Source of the DNA: Euborellia annulipes
Lineage: Eukaryota > Arthropoda > Insecta > Dermaptera > Anisolabididae
Assembly (NCBI GenBank): GCA_023213315.1
Contig: JAKCPI010009198.1
Span: 1-64,000, forward strand
Direction: 5' to 3'
DNA: 64,000 nt
Part shown: positions 22,761-34,618 of the stretch, one piece after another
How the letters are laid out: each line of letters starts with the position of its first letter
How positions within the stretch are numbered: the first letter of the stretch is position 1
Notes under the pieces: generated by a model
Database searches by the model: none
Told to the model about the DNA's origin: nothing
Seen by the model: the letters and a program-made list of their open reading frames with translations, nothing else
Made by a program: the position numbers and the translations under genes

Positions 22761-24110
22761 AAAATAAATTGAATTCTCAGCCTGTTATCGGTCCTTGAAA
22801 AATATGATTTTTTTAAATATGGATAAAATTAATTCCTCCATGGCGATTTTGAATTGCTGATATGATATTATTAAGTTCAATATGGATAGAGAACAGAACG
22901 TATTGTAATATAATAAAAGAATCGATTGGGAGAAGTGACGTCGATTGTAGAGCACTTGACCGTCTGCAATGCAGACACGAAATTGCCGTCAGACCACCAC
23001 AAAACCCTTTGAGCATGCAGCAGCAGCAGCAGCCCTTTAGCTAATTAACAAAGGCCCTATGGGCGAAAAAGGAAAAACAAATAGAATTAAGTCTTTTATA
23101 TTAATGAGAGAATTTCCTTCTCTCTCTCTGTTATGTTGCTTTATTAATTAATGTTAAGCCCAGTTTGTTGTTGTTGTTGTGTGGTTGTTTAGGGACAAAA
23201 TGTTTGATTTATTTAATGTAATTGTGTGTGTGTCAGTATGGAATTGTTGATTTCAAGAGATAACGTTAAATTTATTCAGCTGTCACATAATAAGAGAATG
23301 GACATGAATGTAAATAAGGTGGGACCACCGCATAACATTTATAAATCAAATTCGTTTTTTTTAATTTTCTCAAAATTGATATTTTTTTTTTTTTGAATTT
23401 CATATATCAATTAAATACTTAAAAATAAATAAAATGTATATTTTAGTTTTAGTATATAACGCCCCTGAAGAGTACTTTATTCTTGTAGTTTTTTAATTTT
23501 TTATCTATATTTTCGTTTTTTGTACTCTTAGAGAAAAATTTTCTAAAAAGAAGTTATTCTATATTAAATTTTAAACAACTTTTGTTATATGTATTTTTTC
23601 AAAAAAATCAACCGTTTTTGAATTATAACCTAATTTTATTCCCCTCTTAATAAATGCTTGTTTAACTTTTATTATTAAATATTTTCATTTAGATTTTATG
23701 TTTATTTATTATTGCACACTTAAAATGTAATTTCCTTTGCATTTATTTACTCATCATAGACAATGTGTTCTGGGTATTAAATTATAATAACAATAAAAAA
23801 AAGACGCTATCTATAATTTATGTAAAATTATCTCAATATTGTTTAAAACATAAAATTTTAATTTAAAAACATAAAGAAATTGAAATTGTCAATGTTTTAA
23901 TAAAAAAAGAAATTTATTTTTAGAGCTTTAGTGAATAAATATGGTGGGTTGTACAATATTTCTTTAAAATTTAGTTTAAAGAAGGATCTCATACAGAAAC
24001 AGACCGACAATCCGTTATTTGTTTATACAAGATGTTTTCTAAAGTGTAAATTTGTTAAATTTCAATTAAAAATAATTGTTTTCAATTTTGAACAGATTCC
24101 GAACCTTCAT
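22761..24110. other. Non-genic stretch
   Basis: (CAG)5 lies at about 23019-23033. Small ORFs around 22862-23044 have no recognised motif. Otherwise AT-rich and without a feature. Confidence 0.5.
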
Positions 24111-24345
24111 AATGAATGTGCATGATTAGTCACCGTGATAAAGAGAAGTTCATCTGCTCCTGATAAGACGATCCATCAGTTCTTTGATTATTTCTGGTGC
24201 ACAACATTCAAAGTGAATGTGCTGGTTAGTCACCGTGACAAAGACTGGTTCTTTTCGGAATGAAGTTCATCTGCTCCTTATGTCATATCGTGATCCATCA
24301 CGTTGATTGTGAAATATCAGTTCTTTGATTACTTCGTTCAAGATT
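24110..24345 (+). repeat. Two-unit tandem duplication (~105 bp)
   Basis: Shared words GTTAGTCACCGTGA, GAAGTTCATCTGCTCCT, GATCCATCA and TCAGTTCTTTGATTA occur in the same order in 24112-24192 and 24216-24345. Confidence 0.75.
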
Positions 24346-24359
24346 TTATTCACACATTA

Positions 24360-25000
24360 ACTCCAAAACTACTTGACGAATTCTAAAAAGATTTTTTTTC
24401 AGTATGTAGGGAATTTTTCACTTGTTGGTTTTATTTTAGAGAAAACGTTATTAAAAAAAAAAAAAAAAAAAACTAAAAATTTAATTAGACTTATGTTCTT
24501 CTGTACGTGTCTCTGTCAATGAATTCCTCCTAAACTGCTGGACCAAATTTGATGAAATTTTTTGGATCTCTTTGAGTAGATCTCTGGATGGTTAAAATTC
24601 ATTAAAAATATCATAAGTTCATGAATAAATGACTGCTAAAACATTATAATAATAATAAAAAAAATTATTCATAGATGTTTCTGTACAATGTTGTATTTTT
24701 TTTTCCTACCCAGGCCTTGACAATTATGTCATTCCGGCCAGCCTACCATCAAAAACAGTTAAAACCCTACTATACAAAAATAAATAACAAACAAATAAAT
24801 ATGCAAATAAATTAAACGAAAACAATAATTAAATAAATATTCACAATAAATAAATATAAAAAAAGTCTAAGATAAATAAATAAATAGATAAATAAATAGA
24901 CAAGTAACCACAATAATGATAACAATAAATAAAAAAATAAAAAAAAATAAATAAATAATAAATAAATAAACTGCGTTGTATGCATTTCAGAATTTTGAAT
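24360..25000. other. Helitron-type words and AT simple repeat
   Basis: CCAAAACTACTTGACGAATT (24363) and AAACTGCTGGACCAAATT (24532) are typical of the Helitron-associated motif. 24780-24985 is an (AAATA/AAAT)n simple repeat. No gene. Confidence 0.5.
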
Positions 25001-26120
25001 CATTTGAAAAAAACATGTTAAATGAGTAAAATTAATTAGTGTTATTTTAAAAAGTACAGTTCTTCATATAAGCGCATTAAGTTATAAACGAAGCTCTTTG
25101 AACTTTTCACTTTTGAAGTTTCCCGGAAAAATATTGTTTTCTCCTAACCTTCCTTTATCAATAAATTCAAACTATTTATAAAAAAAAAAAATTAATTTGT
25201 AAACACGTGCATTCAAATTTTGAAATTCTGAATTTGGGGAATTTTGAGCCGAATTTAATTAAAAAGAGCAGTGAAAAATTTTAGGTTATGGCGGTAATTT
25301 CAAAACTAACATTTGAATTTTAACGTCTGTATCTTTCATCGAATTAACAGAGCTTAGATTATTTTATTTTGAGTATAGAAGAGTGTTATCAAGGTATTTA
25401 TTTAATAATTTTTTACTAATTATGACTAGGAAGCGAAAATCAAAAATTTCCCTTCCTGTTGGGAGACAAAAAAAAAAAGATGTTAACATGATAGTAGATT
25501 GTTCTTATAGAGATAAAAATAGAATATAATAGAGTTTTCTTGCAATTCATTCCAGCTACAATCAGTCTTTTAATTAAAAAAAAATCCCCCTGGAGTCTTC
25601 TTGCCTTCTTTTTTTTTCTCCCCTTTCCTTCTTCAACCCATTTACTAAATGTTCAATAAAATTCTGATTGGATTGCAGCCATTAGACTCCCCCCATCGCC
25701 CACCCATGGTCTATAGAAACCACATATTACACGTTTTTTCATTACATTGATTGTACTGCCTTGGGTCTTTTTTTTTTTTTTGTTGACACTTGCCGCTTAT
25801 TGAGGTGGAAAAACAAATTTCAAATAATTTAATCAAAATATAACAGAATAAAAAAAAAAAGTTGTAAAAACACGTGTCAGTATCAGTATCCATTTCACGA
25901 TTAGCTAAAGATTTTATTATATAAATAATGACAAAAAAACAAAAATAAAAATTTGAAATTAAAATATCTCTCAAATTATTAGGTTAAACAAAAAAATATT
26001 AATTTACAAAATTGTTCTAAACATTATTTCAAACAACTTTTGTTTGAAAAAAATTTTTGTATCTCTAATTAAAAAAAAAAAAAATTATTTAGAAAAATGT
26101 TTAACATATTTTTTATTATA
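25001..26120. other. Non-genic AT-rich stretch
   Basis: Nothing recognisable. The ORFs are short and low-complexity. Confidence 0.55.
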
Positions 26121-26129
26121 TAGTTTAAA

Positions 26130-26290
26130 AGGTTCCATTTTTTTGATTAAAATGATATATAATACATGTATTTAAATTTGTTTTTACTAATTAAAAAAAT
26201 TCATTTTCTGATTGAGGTGAGAAATCGCCATTTTTTATTATTAATAAAATTTCAACAATATATAATTAAAATTTATTTTTAATAATATAA
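26130..26290 (-). repeat. Dispersed repeat D, minus copy
   Basis: It matches in reverse the block at 26755-26925, with GGTGAAAA/TTTTCACC and 'gattaaaatgat' words. This family occurs five times in the window. Confidence 0.5.
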
Positions 26291-26754
26291 TAATAATTAA
26301 TTATTAATTAAATCCTATCTTTTTCTTCTTTTCTTAAAATATTTATTAAAATTAACTATTAAATTACAGTAGGCGAATTATTTAATTTCTTAAACTTTTT
26401 TTTTTTTTAACATGTAAATTTATTCACTCTAAAGGTTATAAATAAATATATATTCCGTGTCGAAGAAGAAGAAGAAGATTTTAATTTAATTCCCACTCAA
26501 CTACTTGTTCTTTGAACACTTTTATTATCAATCTCTTTCTTGTTATTTTCTTATTAAAATAGTTTTAAAAAGTTTTTTTATTTGTACAAAGAAATCAACA
26601 ACAACAGGGTGAATAGAAATAAAGTTAATCTACAGACAAAAGACGGAATTTATAATTTAATTAAATCTCATATTTATTATTATATATAATATTAATTAAA
26701 AATAAATTTTAATTAATTATTTTCTTTATTTATTGTTGGGATTTTATTAACAAT

Positions 26755-26925
26755 TAAAAATAAATTTTAATTAATTATATTCTTTGTTTATTGTTAAGTT
26801 TTTATTTAAAATGGCGGAGTGACGCTTTCTTTTTTCACCTCAATAAATAAATTAATTTTTTAAACCAATTATAACGAATTCAATTATAAGTGTTATATAT
26901 CATTTTAATCAGAAAAATGGCAAGA
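26755..26925 (+). repeat. Dispersed repeat D, plus copy
   Basis: Landmarks: ATTCTTTGTTTATTGTT, AATGGCGGAGTGACGCTTTC, TTTCACCTCAAT, TTTTAATCAGAAAAATGGCA. Other copies are at 39725-39900 (reverse), 44711-44880 and 45505-45681. It is non-coding. Confidence 0.7.
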
Positions 26926-26999
26926 TTTAGAATACCAGTATATATTTATTTAGATTTAGATTATATAAGAAGAAATTATCTACATCTCTACTTATAAGG

Positions 27000-27780
27000 C
27001 TAAAATTACATTCAAATGGACATTAATTCTGGCAAAATGTGAACAATCAAATAAACAAATTGATCGCAATAACTCCTATATTGCTATATAATTTACTTAA
27101 TTTGATTGTTTTAAATCTAATCAGAATTGAAATTTGAAAAAAGTTAAAAGTCAAGTGGATGATAATCTCGTCCGTACATAGATATATATATATACATAAA
27201 CATTGGAGAGTTAACAGGTGTCCCTCTCTAATAATGCAACTGGTGCCAAATGACTTTGGCTGCCAAAGAAGACCCTATACCCTTTTTGCAGTACTTTTAC
27301 CTCCTTCCTAATCGCCATAAAAAAAAGAAATAAAAAAAAAGAAGAGAAATTGGATAACTTTATGAAAGACAGGCAACAAAAATCACTTGACAAAAAATTA
27401 TAATTATAGTCCTTGTTGAATTAAAATGTCTACCCCATATACTAAAAAAAAAAAAACCATGAAAATTCTTCAACTAGTTCTGGAACGTATGCTTTACAAA
27501 GTTTACGCTGATAATCAGAAATATTCCTAAAACAAGCTTAGGAGATAAACCTCAATAAGGATGGACCAAAAATCATTCAAGTAATACTGGAAACACCCAT
27601 ATAGCCAAACAAGACTCATCCGGAAATTTAATCTTCGATGCAGTTCCTGGGATATTCATAATTCCAATTTATTACTAAAAGTTGCTGAAAATCATAGGAA
27701 AATTTTCGGCCGCGTAACTTTAATAACAATTTGGGGGCAATATTTCTAAAAAATCATAGGTCCATTATAAATCCAACCGT
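27000..27780. other. Non-genic stretch
   Basis: No gene or element boundary recognised. Confidence 0.5.
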
Positions 27781-27854
27781 TATTACACATCTAAAAAAAG
27801 GAATCGAGCTACACTAGTCAAATAAATGGATCTCATTTGGCAGCATATGCCTGA

Positions 27855-28005
27855 AACACAAGTGAGACATCATCCCAACATCCATATGCATATCAATTTC
27901 AGTCTTCCTTTGTCTCCCATGACCTTCCGCGATTGGAATAAGCTCCCTGCCTCTATTTTTCCCAAAATCCTAGCCTCAACAATCAAATTCTTACTATACT
28001 ATTAG
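27855..28005 (+). pseudogene. Non-LTR retrotransposon C-terminal remnant (RDWNKLP motif)
   Basis: One frame reads PLSPMTFRDWNKLPASIFPK and ends in a stop at 28003-28005. A short F-x-R-x-W-N-x-LP segment near the C-terminus is typical of Jockey/CR1-like RT proteins. A related copy is at 29755-29942. Confidence 0.6.
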
Positions 28006-28955
28006 ATTTCCAAGTTGAAGAACTGTGTAGATGTTGACACAGCCGAAAATACTTTGTTCAATTGCATAAAATGGAAATAACAAAGAGAAACTGCAAACAA
28101 ATAAATGAAAAATGATGAAAACAAGAAAAATACAGCCGAGTTATTATTAAAAAGGGAACATAACTGGAACGTTTTAACTGAAAACTATCATAAAGTAGAA
28201 AAAAAAGGAAGATATGGGTGCGGTTTTTAGTCGGTACGAATCCGACGGACTCATAAGAGTGAGTGTCGATGAGGTTTTTTCCCCTCATTAAAAATAAGAT
28301 CTCCAAGTAGAGTTTCTCCTTCAAACTCTTTTTCCTGGTTGCATGTGACAATAGTCGTCATAGGTCATTCAAAGTAATAAAATTTAAAACGATATAAGAC
28401 TCCTTCCTTAGTTTCACAACTCACCATCATCTAACAGGCCTCAAAAAATACTCTTCAGAAACAGTCAAGTATTCTTCAATACGTCATAGAAAAGGGAAGT
28501 CACACGATGTGGTCTTCAATACCTTATGGAAAAGGGAAGTTTAACAATACGTTAATAATGATAATGGATTTATTTGTTAACTTGAAATTACATCCAAGTG
28601 GTACATTCAGAATTTTTCGTCCTCGAGCCACACTGCTCCCAAACTGATGTCTTGGAATACTTGGTTTTCTTTTCTTATCTGATTCTCATTTGAGGAAAAA
28701 CTTTAGAAAATCTCAGGACATTTATATGAAGTTTAAAAAAATAATTAAATAAATAAAAACAACAATCTCAAAAGTCTAATGTCACATCAGAATTCTTGTC
28801 CTCAAATTCTTCACTAATTCATTACTGCTGGTTGCACTTTTCAGGTAGAATTAACTTGTGCACTAGCTCACTCAAGTGTCTTGCAGCCACTTTGTGTTAA
28901 ATTATTTATCCAGGGTAGTTGGGTTACCAGATATCTGAGAGTTTTGTTTTCTACA
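28006..28955. other. Non-genic stretch, probably old retrotransposon 3' sequence
   Basis: ATGTGACAATAGTCGTCATAGGTC (from 28343) resembles the region after the second RDWNKLP remnant (TGTGACTATTGGTCATTATA at 29703), so part of this is likely the 3' UTR of the same retrotransposon family. No host gene is seen. Confidence 0.45.
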
Positions 28956-28958
28956 GAA

Positions 28959-29430
28959 GAAAACGGGAGCTATCATGTTAAGCTCACGAGAAGACATCTA
29001 AGAAGGAAAATAAAACTTGGGTCCCCAACTAGATTGGTCGTCCTCCTAAAATAAATAGGAGTACAACTAGATAGAAGATTCATTTTAGAAAAGTCAGCGA
29101 AAAAGTTGCGGCTAAACTGTTATGGCCCTTAATCCGACTGAATAGTAGAAGTAAAATGTTACTTTTAGCGGCACGCTCCCACCACACAGGAGTTCCATAT
29201 GCGCTACCATTGTCTTGTAAAGATTCAATTTGTCATCTATTCCGAAGAGGACTATTCAATCGGATTAACGGTTTATCCGCAACTTTTTCGCTGGCTTTTC
29301 TAAAATGCAATCTTCTATCTAGTTGTACTCCTATTTATTTTAGAGGACGACCAATCTAGTTGGGGACCCAAATTTTATTTTCCTTCTTAGATGTCTTCTC
29401 GCGAGCTTAACATGTTAGCTCCCGTTTTCT
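28959..29430. pseudogene. Inverted duplicate of an R1-like RT thumb fragment
   Basis: The arms 28959-29146 and 29251-29430 are about 90% complementary. In the minus frame, the right arm reads IGVQLDRRLHFRKASEKVA, and on the plus strand KMLLLAARSHHTGVPYALP follows the left arm. These match the R1-type thumb layout (xLGVxLDRRLxF ... LLxxxxxHxxLYGxPxW). Frame changes and stops are present. It is a fold-back of a dead retrotransposon. Confidence 0.65.
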
Positions 29431-29754
29431 CCTTATTTAAGGAAAGCCGCCACTTATTATTATCACTTGTTTACCTCAGTTAGATCTTATTCCATTCTCT
29501 TTACTACACTCCTTAGAAAAAAGGGAAGTTACGAGATGTAGTCTTCAATAGACCAAGAATAAATCATACTTATCTCTACAGTCACTAGATCATAGAAGAA
29601 GCGTGTCTGCACTCTCCCTCTTCTAAAGGTATTACCATGGTCAATGCTCTGCCGAATTAAAATCAATTATTCCACCCAATGAAACATATTCTTCCTGGCT
29701 CATGTGACTATTGGTCATTATAGGTCTTCGGCCTCCCCCTCCAAAAAAAAAAAA

Positions 29755-29942
29755 AAAATATACATGGAATACGAGGAAGGCATCGTCCCAGCATCCCTAT
29801 GCTGTCCAACTCACGACTAATAGTCAATTCCAATCTTCCTTTGTCCTGTGATTGGAACAAGCTCCCTGTGTCTATTTTCCCCAAAACCAACAATCTTCAG
29901 ACTTTCAAATCTAATCTCAACAGGCATCTTCTCAGTTTTTGA
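29755..29942 (+). pseudogene. Second RDWNKLP-type retrotransposon remnant
   Basis: It reads CDWNKLPVSIFPKTNNLQTF and ends with NLNRHLLSF and a stop at 29940-29942. The tail F-x-x-NLxxxLL is the usual end of such proteins. The 3' UTR continues to about 30230 and is interrupted by a MITE. Confidence 0.7.
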
Positions 29943-30027
29943 AGTTGAGTTCCCCTTTTATGCTTTTCCTTTTTTCTTGGTTTTAAATATATTCTTTCTG
30001 ACTGTATGGGACCACTGGTCATTATAA

Positions 30028-30194
30028 AGGTGGATTCACACATGACCTGACTTGACTTGAGTTGAATCAGGTGGTGAACCCAACCTATGTATTCCTATGG
30101 AGGTGCACGCTGCTGCCGAAACAGAGTTGTCGGTGTGTTGGGTTCGCTGCCGGACTCAACTCAAGTCAAGTCAGGTCCCGGTGTGAATCCACAT
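30028..30194. mobile_element. MITE (167 bp) with GTGGATTCACAC ends and TAA target duplication
   Basis: The terminal inverted repeats begin AGGTGGATTCACAC and, inverted, ATGTGGATTCACAC. They extend into TGACTTGACTTGAGTTGA / TCAACTCAAGTCAAGTCA. It is flanked by TAA at 30025-30027 and 30195-30197. The sequence CATTATAGGTCTTCGG at 29713-29728 is a near match to the empty site. A 3-bp TAA duplication is what PIF/Harbinger elements make. The assignment is tentative. Confidence 0.8.
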
Positions 30195-30230
30195 TAAGTC
30201 TTCGGACTTTATGCACCCATTCGAAAAGAA

Positions 30231-31060
30231 AATACAAGCTTCCCCTCCCAGACCCATATCCGATTTGTACTTGTGCTCCTACAATAATAACGACACCTCA
30301 TTATGGAATGCCCAAAATATATCAATCCAAAAATTAAACTAATCAATAAGCTCGAAACCAAAGAACCATAACAATGAAAAAACTTTTAAGAAAACTAAAA
30401 GAAATAATATTCAAAGAACTCTACAATTTCATAATCACCACCCAAATTCAAATATATATAACAGCATTATATACTAACACATTTTAGAATCCGGATAATG
30501 ATATTTTATATGAATAAAGATAACAGCAAGACAAATCTAATGACCAATTAAATTATCTGTTATTAGGATAAATTCTATTTATAACATTTTTAGTTAAACG
30601 AGCTTGATAAATTTAATCTCTTCCCTTTTGTTTTTATAATACGATTATTGAATAAATGAAATTTCACTCCGCAACTAAATGGATTGTTAATAATTCATTT
30701 AAGAGTTATCTCCCTTCCTGTAGAACCAGAGAGTGTATTGTTGACGACGACAACACGCTATGGCGGGAGACGGAAACATTGATTAACTTTGGGATTATTA
30801 TTTAACCTGATTATGGATAGACTCAAGTGACTTTATCAATTAAATCAACTACAAGGGATTTGATTCTTTTTTTTGTTTGTGTTTCATACTCTTGACTTTG
30901 ATAGGCTTTGTTTAGTGTGTCACTAGGCAAATAGACAAGTCTATTTTTGCAAGGTGTCAAGTTAAATTCTTTATATGGTGAAATGAAGAGAGTGAATTTT
31001 TTTTTGATGCGCATGCACAGTATAACGCAAATTCTACACCATGAAGTTAGCTGTGAATTA
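30231..31060. other. Non-genic stretch
   Basis: No gene or bounded element. The minus ORF at 30823-31068 has no recognised motif. Confidence 0.5.
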
Positions 31061-31065
31061 TAGGA

Positions 31066-31165
31066 CAACAGTCACTAAGATCCGTGTTGTTAAGCAACGC
31101 CAGGCATTGGTGAAAATCAGGATAGGTGACTTCCGAAAAACAAGACTGCCGGAAACCATAGATAC
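31066..31165 (+). pseudogene. 5S rRNA-like relic (SINE3-type or 5S pseudogene)
   Basis: GTTAAGCAACGCCAGGCATTGGT and, after a few bases, AGGATAGGTGAC, then a CCGGAAACCA-like end, follow the order of the 3' half of eukaryotic 5S rRNA. The 5' half including the canonical start is missing, and several positions are changed. It is either a 5S pseudogene or the 5S-derived head of a SINE. It is not a functional gene. Confidence 0.65.
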
Positions 31166-32380
31166 TTAATTATACTCCTCTGTAGTCGAAAGAGAGTTAA
31201 AAAAAATATTTCGTCCCTGGTAAAATTAAATTCAAGATCTCTGTCTGAACTGAGAAATCTGTGCAGAAAGCACTTTGGTCATTTCCTCCGAGCATGTACG
31301 CCATTACGCCATCTTTGGTTATTTTGTTATTCATTTTGATCTCTTTCAGACTATAGTATTATCAAATTCTTACTCCGTTTCAACTTCCTCCTCCATCTTA
31401 GGTATTTTGTTTTCTACCAAATAATTTTATCGTTTATTCAAAGTATAGAATCAAAATGACTGACAGCCCAGCACGGTGAGACCTTAAGGATATAATAATG
31501 GTGCCCATATTGTGGGAACAGTTCCATATTTTTGGAGAGTTGAAAAGACAATCGTAGATTTCGTTTTTATAAGGGTTTCCAACAAAATATTCAGAAATGG
31601 AAGATAATAATTAGCCTGGCATCAGATCGAATGGAGTAATGCCAAGCAGTTGGTGTATCCAATTGCAGAGAGAACATAGAGAGAAGGGAGAGGGGTAATA
31701 GGAACAATAATTGTTTACAAATTCGTATGAAACAACAATAGGCGAGGGTAGCCAGGAAGTAAGCCTCTACGAAATGAAACTCAATAATAGTGGAGACAGT
31801 TTCGACAATAATTAAATATCGCTATTGTTGAAATACAACAGCCACTTCACAAATCGTCATCTAATGCGTATGAAATTTACAATAAAATTTTCATTATACG
31901 CTAAAGCCAAATTCTGTTCTAATATTCTGAAGATCTGACTTTTTTCCAGGCTTTCTAGTTCTAGCTCTGGGCAAATAAATAAGTGATCCAGATTTCGAGG
32001 TAAATGCTGATCAGCTAAAAGCATTTCACTGCGGTCCAAGAGATTATGGAGATTCTTCAGCAGGATTCTAAGATCAAATATGGAATTTCAAAGAGTACGA
32101 CCTTATAAAATAGATATCTTAAGGTATTTCTTCTGGACCACCTCAACCAACAAAGTCCTAGATCGTAACTTATATTTATAGGCAATACATATAGGCCTAC
32201 TTAAATCACACTTATGCATATACTGTATAATATTCAATATTCTTGGTAGATATTCCACCCAAATGTACTGACGACTCTCTAGTGTAGTTTCATTATTTTT
32301 TTAACATTCTGACAATTATTGAGATAGTATTCCAGAATCTAACTGAAAGTATAGTGAAAAATATGAATGTCTCGGCCTCG
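31166..32380. other. Non-genic stretch of more even composition
   Basis: Less AT-rich than its surroundings. Minor ORFs only (e.g. minus 31857-32039), with no motif that I recognise. It may be an old retrotransposon body. Confidence 0.4.
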
Positions 32381-32389
32381 GACCTGGTA

Positions 32390-32459
32390 AAAAGAGAGTA
32401 TAGTCCACACTAGCGACCCCTCCTCAAAACATGTCGCAAGTGTGGACTATACTCTCTCT
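32390..32459. repeat. Inverted repeat, GAGAGTATAGTCCACACT
   Basis: GAGAGTATAGTCCACACTAGCG and CGCAAGTGTGGACTATACTCTC form ~21-bp arms around about 20 bp. It is either a MITE end-to-end remnant or a hairpin. No transcription-unit context was seen. Confidence 0.75.
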
Positions 32460-33480
32460 GACAGATTACACAACAACCTCTACCAAAAGTCAATACTGAT
32501 CTCTGCAAAACCTAGGATAAGTGGCCCCGATAAAACAGCGTGTGGAACGTCCTTCGATATATTGAAAGCACAATACAGTATACCCCTAATGAGGAAAGAC
32601 TTCAAGACGTCTCCGGTCCATTGTATTTTCCAAAATCATCTCATAAATTAGATATGCTAAATGTTTAATAAATTATAAATTAGAAGCTCAGAGATTTTTT
32701 TTTTCTTTGAAAACCTGATAACTACGGATATGTGTGTGTGGGTGTGTAATACCGCATTTAAATTTTTTATTTTTCTCCTCTAAAAGTAAAGATAATTTAG
32801 ACAAAGACAAAGGAAAGGAATATTTTACTGCTTTTCTCGTTTCTGTTTGTTTATTTTGAAGGGGGTTAAAGCTTTAAAAGTTTTACACTTTAATCCCACG
32901 ACCACAAACGGATAGGGAAAGGGAAAGAGCGGAGGGTGAAAGGAAAGGAGAAAAAAAAATTGAATCAAATTTACATGACATGGTGTTAGAGAGTATTTAA
33001 TGTAGAGGAAAAAAAAAACCACCCTCTTAAGAAAGGGGAAGAAATATATGTGTTTAAAAGACCCCTCACATGAAATGGGCTACAAAATGTTATTGGATTA
33101 TTTATTATTATTTTATTCTAAACACAAAAAAAAAAGACTCGTTGGTATCTTTTGCGCTATAAAATTACAGACATCCATCTATAGTTAGTCAGTTGCATAC
33201 TAAAATAAAATTCCCGGTTGAAAATATTAAATAAAAAAAAGCCCATAAAAAACCGTCTAGTAGTTTCAGAAAAAGAATTGATTATTATAATTAATTTAAA
33301 AAAAAAAAAAACAACAAATAAATAAAAGTTAATTTATATTTAAATAAATAAAATAAATTTTAATGAGACATTGTTGTTGATATTTTTCCAACTAATTAAA
33401 TCCCATTAATTAATTATTTTATAAATAAATATAAAAATGTCTAATTAGTAATTTATCTTTTTCTTATCTATAAATATATT
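32460..33480. other. Non-genic stretch
   Basis: The Helitron-type phrase CATAAAAAACCGTCTAGTAG lies near 33244. No gene is supported. Confidence 0.5.
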
Positions 33481-33486
33481 TCTTCC

Positions 33487-33785
33487 CAGACAGGTGGGAA
33501 TATTGCAGTAATATTGACAATATAGCATCAACTGCAATATCATTCACGTAATATTCCTGCAATGTTGCAAAGAGGCGAACATAAGAATATTGCAGAAATG
33601 TTATTGCAATATTACTATCTTCGCTTAGCTTGCTATTGCCGATGCAATGTTGCCAATATTTTGCAAGATTTGCAATATTCCTGCAATATTGGCAATACAT
33701 GCATGATTTGCAATGCTTCTGCAATATTCCTGCAATAATGGCAATATATGCATGATTTTTGCAACGCAATATTCCAAGCTGTCGG
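33487..33785. mobile_element. MITE-like element filled with TGCAATATTGC words
   Basis: The ends CCCAGACAGGTGGGAATATTGC and, inverted, CCCGACAGCTTGGAATATTGC are alike. Between them, GCAATATT/AATATTGC, CTGCAATATT and CATGCATGATTTGCAA recur on both strands about every 20-35 bp. No ORF of significance. A target duplication could not be read. Confidence 0.65.
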
Positions 33786-33899
33786 GTTAATATTTTAGTG
33801 ATCGATTTTAACAGAAATATACGTTTTTTATGATTTTTGTTTTTGTTTATAACTCAAAAACCAAAAAAGGTACGTGGTTCAAATTTGAAATTTAAACTA

Positions 33900-34190
33900 T
33901 ATACCTAGATTATATAAGACACGAAGTGTTTCAGTAAAATCGGACAGAGAGTACTAGTACTTTACTTATGTACTTTTTTAGTATTTTTTTATTTTCTTAT
34001 CAATTACTGCAACGATTTTAATTAAATTTCATATATCGTTTATTTTTTAGATGATCTTTGAAATATATTAATCTTTAACATTCCTGGAGGTGTATTATTG
34101 ACACTTTACTCTTGTCACTTTGACATTCAAGTAGAAATGTTAATCAATGTGAAATATGAATTTGATGTTGGCTGTTTTTAACACACCAGT
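33900..34190 (-). mobile_element. Hairpin-ended repeat, old inverted fragment
   Basis: It comprises GAGTACTAGTACTTTACTTA and the distal block to AACACACCAG (34183-34192). It is strongly diverged from other copies. Confidence 0.5.
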
Positions 34191-34429
34191 TTTTTTTTTT
34201 TTTAATAAATGAACATGTCTTCTTTAAAGTTGTTAAATTACTATAAAAGGTATTTTTTCTCTTTCTCTTTCTTCCTTTACTTTAATGGGTTTATGACGAC
34301 AATAAACAATTTGCAAGGTGTTGTTTGTTATCAGTGGGGAGTTGATAAAATTTTAGAATCTAGAATATTCCATTCATTTATTTTTATTTTTATTTTTAAA
34401 TTTACAAGGGCAAGCAGGGACATTTCTAA

Positions 34430-34618
34430 AGAATGAAGGAATTGAGCTTCGGAGGATGAAAATTTTATATTTAAGTTAGGGCGTGAAAATAAGCTTTTAA
34501 TCAAAATCGACCAAAGAGTACTTGTACTTTACTGATGTACTTTTTAAGTTGTTTTTTTTCGATTTTCTCCAAATTCGTTTCAACGATTTTGATTAAAATT
34601 CAAAAATCAATTATGTTA
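34430..34618 (-). mobile_element. Hairpin-ended repeat, inverted fragment
   Basis: The reverse-orientation body AGGATGAAAATTTTATATTT, AAGAGTACTTGTACTTTACTG and AACGATTTTGATTAAAATTC is followed by an A-run. The hairpin ends are absent. Confidence 0.6.

Noticed and set aside
22928..22985. tRNA-like A-box (TTGTAGAGCACTTGAC)
   Set aside because: No convincing B-box or acceptor stem at the right distance.
33487..33785. CRISPR-like spacing of GCAATATT words
   Set aside because: Spacing is irregular, the words are palindromic and overlapping, and the genome is clearly eukaryotic.
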